From Corinectria fuckeliana (lineage: Eukaryota > Ascomycota > Sordariomycetes > Hypocreales > Nectriaceae), in contig WPDH01000229.1 in NCBI GenBank assembly GCA_019137255.1, positions 1 through 64,000 of the forward strand: 64,000 nucleotides of DNA. Reading direction: 5' to 3'. The stretch's first letter is position 1. Each line of letters starts with the position of its first letter. Shown one piece after another: positions 57,733 through 64,000 of this stretch. The notes beneath the pieces were generated by a model that had not been told where the DNA came from, did not search any database, and saw only the letters and a program-made list of their open reading frames with translations. Position numbers and translations under genes: made by a program.

Positions 57733-60061
57733 ATGCTACCATCCCTTCGACCTCTCTCGAAGCTCACCCTCGGTGGTACCGGCACAGCCACCATGCCTTC
57801 CACCACCCTCGCCCCGTTGACCTTCGACACGCCTAGCGACCTTCGTATCGTACTCGTCCCGGCCGCAGAAGACTCCGCCGCCACCGCCTCGGACTATACA
57901 CGATCGGAGCTCGACGACGGCGAGAGCCGTATTTCTGATGTACACCCATCTGCTGACCAGAACATCCCAAAACACCCAGTGCCGTCCATGCAAGAAGCCT
58001 TTGCCGAGTCATTACTTGAAGTGACCAACGGTCAAGGCGGTCCTGGGAAGCCCAATTTGAGAGAACTCGACGCGAAGGGCCGCAGGGAGAAGCTTATAGA
58101 ACAAGCTGCCCAAGACGAGCCTTTTGACGCCCCCTGGCGCTATCGACCTGGCCAGGAACAGCATGAGGTGTACAAGTTGATAGCCCAGATCACCTTTGGC
58201 GTCTACCTTTTGCTTAACGGCCTGGCTGCCGATGACTCCCAGGTGGTTAGCATTCTTCAAGGACACATCAACGAGGTGGATGAGTTCCTGGAGGTGATGC
58301 TAGAGGATTTTGCACAGGCCCACCAGGATCTTACCGAACGGATCGCCCATCTTCAGCTGCCCATGGGCAATAGACATGCCTTCGAGGGCATGCTGGAGGA
58401 TCGCAACTTTCGCGCCCAGATTCTCGCAGGGAATGAAAAGATCGACCACATCCTAGCCCGGACAAACGCTGTCATGAAACAATGGGATGATGACATCGAC
58501 GCTGGTCTCCGGTCCAGCGAAGCTTTTATGGACTGGCTCAACGAGCACAAGGACACGAATTGGCCGGACTCTTCACCGGACCTAGCCAAGATCTTTCGGG
58601 CCATGAAGGGCAACGCTGACGGCTGGCTTAACGCCTTCGATGACTTGAACAACCAAGCGCAGGATCTGAACGGCCTGGTCATCAAGTTGATGACTATTGT
58701 GGCTGAGATGGAGAAGACGGCTGGTGAGGTGAGCCGGAAGACTTGGGTAGGTGATAGATTCCCGCTTACAACAGGGCGAAGCTAACAATGCCTAGGCGAC
58801 CATCCCTCCCTTCTCTCTTCCCATACACGCCCAGCAAACCGAGGATTCGTCACCCACGTCTTCACCTTCGAACTCGATTGCCAGGTTTTCCATTTCCAGC
58901 GCAAGCATTCACAGCGGGGAATCCGTGGCCACTCTCCAACCTCCTCGAGTTGTGGACCCTGAAGTCGCCACTCTTAGCGATTTTCCTCTTCCCGGGTCTA
59001 CGCCTCTTCTCCCCCCTCGCATGAGTTTTCAAGCTGCGGCCGCACCCGAACCCGTACTTACTTTGTCTCCGACTGTTTACGATGGCACGCCCAAGTCGAC
59101 TCCGAAAGTGATCAAAAAGGAGGAGCCGGAGGTCGGAGAGTCACCCACTACGTTTGACGACGGGGCTCTATACATACTTCAACCGCGGACCTACACACCA
59201 AGACTCCCCGAGCCGCTACCCTCGCCCATGGTGAAGAATAGCCCAGCAGAACAGACGCGGCCTCAAGCTCAGCCAGAAACAAGACCCCAGTCGAGGTCTC
59301 AACCCATTCCCTCACCAGGGCCCCAATCCAGATCCCAGAGTCAAATACAAACACCGCCCCAATTGGCTCAGGGTCAAGGATTTTCGCAAAAGAGAACTTC
59401 TCTGCGGCACCGTATCTCTCAAAAGACCACACCCCCTGAGGCCATCCAAATTCCACCGAGGATCGCAGCAGAAGTAGAACCGGTTCGCCCATCCTCCGGC
59501 CACGGCGCGCCACAACCGCGGATATCTCGGGCTCCCGATTACGCCCACGCCTCAGATTTGGAAGTCGCTCACCAGCACCGTCTCCCTCGTGCCAGCTCCC
59601 ATGCCGACTTCGCTCCTGTCCAACCCCCAATTATGCTTTCGCCGTCTGAGCAGCAGCAATACTATCATCCCGTTCGCGCATCACCCCATTCCCCTCTGCA
59701 GCAAAGACCTCACACAGCCGACCCGAGAGAGGCTCAATATCGCCCGTCCGGCTACTTCCCTGGCCATGTGCGTCAACAGCCGTCCCGCATGGGCGGCATG
59801 AGCACCCTGAGCAGCGTGACCTCGGCGACATATGACGACACGGCTACCGTAACTTCTCGGGCGACGACACAGGCTGGAGGGAAGCGACTGAAGAAAAAGA
59901 AGAGCGCTCTCGGTTGGCTGAAAAAAGCTTTCAGCTTGGACGACGACGAGAGAGCCGAGTATCAGGCACGAAAGGCGATGCAGTACAACGCGCAGTATAG
60001 CAACAACCAGTACTTTGAAGGAACGAGCCCTAAATTCCTGGACGGAAAACGTATCAGATGA
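57733..60061 (+). CDS. Large hypothetical protein with helical N-half and disordered C-half
   Basis: 759 aa in two exons (57733-58746 and 58796-60061; 49-bp intron GTAGGT/TAG). The frame is open upstream to 57628, so a start 35 codons earlier is possible. Residues about 100-335 are helical with heptad-like Leu/Ile spacing: Y-K-L-I-A-Q-I-T-F-G-V-Y-L-L-L-N-G, V-V-S-I-L-Q-G-H-I-N-E-V-D-E-F-L, then W-L-N-A-F-D-D-L. The rest is Pro/Ser/Gln-rich, with a repetitive S-R-S-Q-P/PQSRSQS segment. A basic patch RLKKKKSALGWLKKAF near the end resembles an amphipathic membrane- or nucleic-acid-binding helix. Not recognised; conserved-type fungal protein of unknown role. Confidence 0.65.
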
Positions 60062-60911
60062 GGATGCTCTACGTGGATGGTCTTGAATGTCATGTTTGCA
60101 AACTTGGCATGTCCTCTTCAGAGCCCCGTCTTTGAAGCGTAGGATCTGTACCTTGCTTCCGATTGTTTTGTGCGAAGAGTCGTTTCTGCGAATATACCCA
60201 GCGGATCGAGGAACATGATTCGGAGTAATATCTACCAACGTGCCTCATTATCAACAACCACTACGCCATTACTCACTACCATTTACACAATTAGCCCCGT
60301 GATTAGATTCACAGCTTGAGGGGAACAGCACGCAGCCTGCATTGCTTCTATACATAATCGCCATATACCAGCAGCAATTCACGAGCAATTTGTCGTCATA
60401 TTCAGCAACCACTGTGGCTATAGGGGCTAAAAAGGTGGGCGTTGGGGATGTTTTGGATTTCAGCGGAAGGGACAAGAGCACCGATGCCGATGAACTACTG
60501 TCGTTGTGTAAGATTTAGGCTTGGCATGAGTATTAGGATAGCCAATAGTTGTGTATGAGACGACATATAAGAGAAAGCTAGGCAATAAGTAATGACATGA
60601 ATACATGTAGAAACGTATGTGGATTTAATTAGGTGCATGTGCCTCAAGGTGAAAGTTCCATCAACACGTTAGTTAGGTACAGGCAGCCACCAAGCGCGCC
60701 TCATCGATACAGTGGATTAAAGTAATCTTCACAGGGTACTTGTATGATTATATTCCTGTTCTCTGTTTATATATAATGTTCACGAGTGATGCTGACTTGT
60801 AGACTGCGCGTCTGTCGCCAGCCTCGACGTCATTAGTATAGCGCATGTATAGTCTGCCACGACCGCAGTATATGATGTTCCCATCCGCGTGATGGCGATT
60901 ACTCGACCCCA
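60062..60911. other. Convergent 3' flanks
   Basis: No gene recognised. AT-rich toward 60480-60780. Confidence 0.5.
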
Positions 60912-62625
60912 TCACTCCCCGAGCGCGTAGCTCTTGACTCGGCTAAAGAAATACGGCTTGTCGTTCCTGAGGGCAAACTCGCCCCAGTCGTCGGTCAGCT
61001 TGTTGTAGCTGTAGAAGCCCCGCCAGATCAGCTTGTTGTTGCGGGCGCCCCTGCCAGCGCTGCGCAGCGACATGTCCATGCGGTACATGTACTTGGAGCC
61101 GACGCCCTCGGTCTCGATGAAGACGTCGCCCTCCGGGTCGTCGCGGGCGGCGGCTCCCCGCGCGGCACGCGGGGCGGCATCCGGCGCGGCGGGGTCCCGG
61201 TGGTCGTCGGCCGAGGACAGGCGCCAGCGGCCGCGCAGGGCCAGGGCCACGACGGCCGAGGGCAGGTGCGGGTGGGCGGCGTTGCGGTGCAGGCCGAGGT
61301 CGGCGCGGGTCAGGTGGTGGACGACGGCCGAGGGCTCGTGGGTGGTCAGCAGGCTGATGAGGGTGCCGTCGCGGAAGAAGCGCAGGTAGCGGTAGTAGGT
61401 GACGATGTGGATGGGGCTGCCCCAGGTGGTCTGGTTGGTCGAGGCCTGGCCGGTGCGCACGTAGTTGACGGTGCTGATGTAGCAGCCGTTGAAGCGGATG
61501 CGCGGCCGCGAGTAGAAGAGGGCCCTCCACGACGGGTACACGGACGGCGTGAGGGACTCGGTGAGGGCGAGGGCCGCGTCGCGACGGCGCTGGGCGACCT
61601 CGGCCGGGCTGACGACGACGCCGCCGTCGACGACCTCGGGGGCGTCCTGCTCGTCCTCCGGCAGCTCGTCCCACTCGACGGCCTTCTGGAAGCGGTACGG
61701 CATGGCGGCGAAGCCGAACTCGGGGCCCAACGCCACGCGCCGCCAGATGCGCTGCTCCGTGGCGACGAGGTAGGCGAGGTGCTTGCAGACGCGGGCGAGG
61801 CGGGCGAAGTCGGCCACGTCGGTGGCGGCCACGTCGCGCATGATGTGGATGAGCATCTCGTCGGGGAGGTCGGCCAGCGGCGACGGCGGCGGCGGCATGC
61901 CCTCGACCTCCGGGGCGGCGGGCTGCATCTTCAGCCCGGCGAAGCTGGCGATGAGGTCGCTGATGGACTGCGGCTGCGCGTCGGGCTGCACGTCGGGCGA
62001 GGCATCTTGGGCAGGCTTGGATGATGGTTGCGACGTGATGTCAGTGGGAGCCGTCGTGTTAGTGACGGATGAGTTGCCAGGGTGAGTTGCCGGCTTGGCC
62101 TTGGGGAAGTGCTTCTCCCGATATCTTCGATCCACGCCGTTGTCCAGCTGCCATAACAACGTTAACAATGAACTCGTGAACACCAAGAACAAGGCGAGGG
62201 GGGCCTCATACTCGGTAGGCCTTGCGATAGAGCTTCAAGCTGTCGCCATGTTGGCCGGCCCCTTCTTTAACCATGGCCGCCTCGTAGTAATCAAGGGCGG
62301 AGACGAGCTTCTTTCGGGCCGGGACATCGGCTACATCGCGCACCGTCTGAGATGAGAGCGCGGGCTCGTCGAAGGATTGCCCTTGGAGGTAGTCGTCCTC
62401 ATTGTCGTCGACGGCGGCGGCGGCCGGCGCAGGCTTGGGCGCGGACACGGAAGGGCCTCGGCGCCGGGACGGACCGGCCGTCGACGATGCGGCCCGGGCG
62501 GCTTCATGATGGCCGGACCCGTCGTCATGCTGATGCTGCAGGTCCGAGAGCCATTGCCGGCGGAATGATTCGAGATCCGAGTCGAGCCCGCCCTTGTTGG
62601 CGGAGGATGATGGTGAGGGGGGCAT
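60912..62625 (-). CDS. FBXO9/Pof7/Hrt3-type F-box protein
   Basis: 549 aa; exons 62625-62212 and 62147-60912, 64-bp intron with GTATGA/CAG. The N-terminus is disordered, then a TPR-like helix pair A-L-D-Y-Y-E-A-A and L-K-L-Y-R-K-A-Y-R, with R-L-D-N-G-V-D-R-R-Y-R joining across the intron. The F-box is about residues 230-275: LADLPDEMLIHIMRDV, then A-R-V-C-K-H-L. The C-terminal FBXO9-type domain is clear: R-F-N-G-C-Y-I-S-T-V-N-Y, W-G-S-P-I-H-I-V-T-Y-Y-R-Y-L-R-F-F-R-D-G. An Ala/Asp/Pro-rich insert of about 40 residues interrupts it. It is a likely SCF adaptor; the human relative FBXO9 acts on TOR-pathway proteins. Confidence 0.88.
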
Positions 62626-63997
62626 TGTGAAGAGATTGGGTACGTCGGATATGTCCGGGTGAAGAAGGTTGGGGTTTCAGAGAGGCGGTGGGTGGGCGAT
62701 GACGATGTTTACAGAGGGTTCATGATTACGTAGGTAGGTGGATGGGTAGGGAGGTAATTGTATCTGGTTTCTTAGGTTTGGGGGCACAAATGAGGATATT
62801 CATGAACAAACAGCAGGGCGGTAAACAGGAGAGGAAGGATGTTGCCGTTCGAGTCAGATGGAGACTGCAACTAAGTTACTGTGAGTGGTGTAGACAATGG
62901 GTGAGAGGCGATGCGCCGAACGGCGGGGATTGGTTGATGGAGGGGAACTGAACTGCTAATTAGAGAGAGCATCATCAATTTGTTAGCTGCCTTAGCAAGC
63001 TCACCGGCAAGAGTCAGAACGGGAGTCGGACGGGCGAACGGTGGAGAAACGCCCTTGGATACCGTAAAGAACGACGGTTCCAAGTTGGGAAACGTAGATA
63101 ATAACGTCCTCTACTCTCACCGTTACAGTTAGGTAAGCAGTTCATGTTCCCTCGAGTTGCATTATCTGATCGATCACCAGTTCCAACGCATGCACCCATC
63201 ATCCCGTCGAGCGGGCCTCACCCAGCCAATCAGATCGCCCCGTGACATCATGCCCGGAAAGGCGCGGCTCTTGCCACTGAGAGAGTGGCGTTGGGGGAAA
63301 GAGCTCGAATTTGCCGCCCGACGCTCCGACCCGGGCGCCGGACAAGAAATTGGCTGGGCTCTAGCCCCCCCCCCCCCCAAAAAAAAACCCTCCGACTCAA
63401 TCAATGCCGGACTCAGGGACCTGAAATCCACTCAGCTTCCATCTCTGAAAGACGCAAGTTGCTTCGTACGTACGTTGAGAGCTTGGGAAACGATAGCGGC
63501 GGTTGAGTAAATTGGACTGTGGGTTTTTGCTTGGTTTTTTTTTTGGCTGGGAACTGCAAAGGGATCCTGCCCACCCACAAAAAAGACGATACTAGCCGAC
63601 TCGACCGACAGCCCGACTCCGACCGGCCTCGGTGCTTTGCTGAACGCGCCCGAGACAGCACCAGGCAAGTGCTGGAGAACGGACAGACGACGACCAAACG
63701 CGCCAAGGCAAGGGATTGATACGGAGACCCGAACCCCCAGGACCAAGGCCCAAGACACACACACCTTCAACACTCGGAAGCTAGAAACTATCGGCGGTAA
63801 CGGTCGCCGTCAACAAGGAAGCTGTGACTCGTGAAGCCCTTGGATCGCCCGCCACTTTGTCATCGTCATCGACACCAACCGCCATCCATCATCTCCTTCT
63901 CCGCTCCTCTTTAGCTCCCTCGCCCTATCAACCTATCTATCTAGACTGTCCTCTCTCCTGCTTCCACACCTTCCCTCCCCCGCAAAACAGGCCAGCC
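62626..63997. other. Promoter region between two divergent genes
   Basis: No gene recognised. A homopolymer C14-A9 is at 63365-63387 and a T10 run near 63534-63543. From about 63840 the DNA is CT-rich, typical of a fungal leader, running into the terminal ATG. Confidence 0.5.
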
Positions 63998-64000
63998 ATG
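63998..64000 (+). CDS. Probable start codon of the next gene (cut by window end)
   Basis: The last three bases are ATG in the context CAGCCATG after about 150 bp of CT-rich leader. Only context supports this; no codon follows. Confidence 0.35.

Noticed and set aside
61200..62024. 274-aa plus-strand ORF opposite the FBXO9-type gene
   Set aside because: Repetitive Gly/Val/Asp composition typical of antisense frames; no domain.

Overview
The window is nuclear DNA of a filamentous ascomycete (Pezizomycotina, most likely a Sordariomycete). Signs of this are short introns (about 55-115 bp) with GTANGT-like donors and CTAAC/CTGAC branch sites, pyrimidine-rich leaders, a HET-domain gene, several Zn2Cys6 regulators, a PTH11/fungal-rhodopsin membrane protein, and an AT-rich block that looks like repeats destroyed by repeat-induced point mutation (RIP). 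The species cannot be named from the sequence alone.

Layout. 1-7020 is gene-free: a (TAA)n microsatellite followed by about 6.8 kb almost without CpA, TpG or CpG, with a faint Copia-like protease relic. The gene-bearing part starts abruptly with a DHA1-type MFS transporter (7240-9027). Accessory or decaying sequence follows: a six-cysteine secreted protein, an F-box fragment, a DUF3887/alpha-beta hydrolase cut off before its catalytic serine, an intact F-box protein, a HET-domain protein with an unusual (CGGCCG) triple repeat upstream, a Zn2Cys6 regulator whose zinc-cluster splice does not work canonically, a HET relic and a tRNA-Met.

25-36.7 kb holds a BAHD-type acetyltransferase, two minisatellites, a PTH11-like 7-TM protein, a small Cys-rich protein, an SDR pseudogene (nonsense codon plus internal deletion) with a second SDR 3' fragment beside it, and a regulator showing only the last four zinc-cluster cysteines. 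From 37 kb the content is more conserved: a SAP-like protein carrying two copies of a histone-H3-tail-like motif, a coactosin/ADF-H protein, an AT-hook/HTH protein, a full-size PDR-type ABC transporter divergent from a Zn2Cys6 regulator, the MBOAT protein GUP1, a FAR-17a/AIG1-like membrane protein, a large disordered protein and an FBXO9/Pof7-type F-box protein. The window ends on an ATG that is probably the start of the next gene.

There is no single operon-like system. The only pair with a likely functional link is the ABC transporter and its divergent regulator. The most unusual signal is the duplicated H3-tail mimic at 37.7-37.8 kb. Exon limits were worked out by hand from reading frame and splice consensus.
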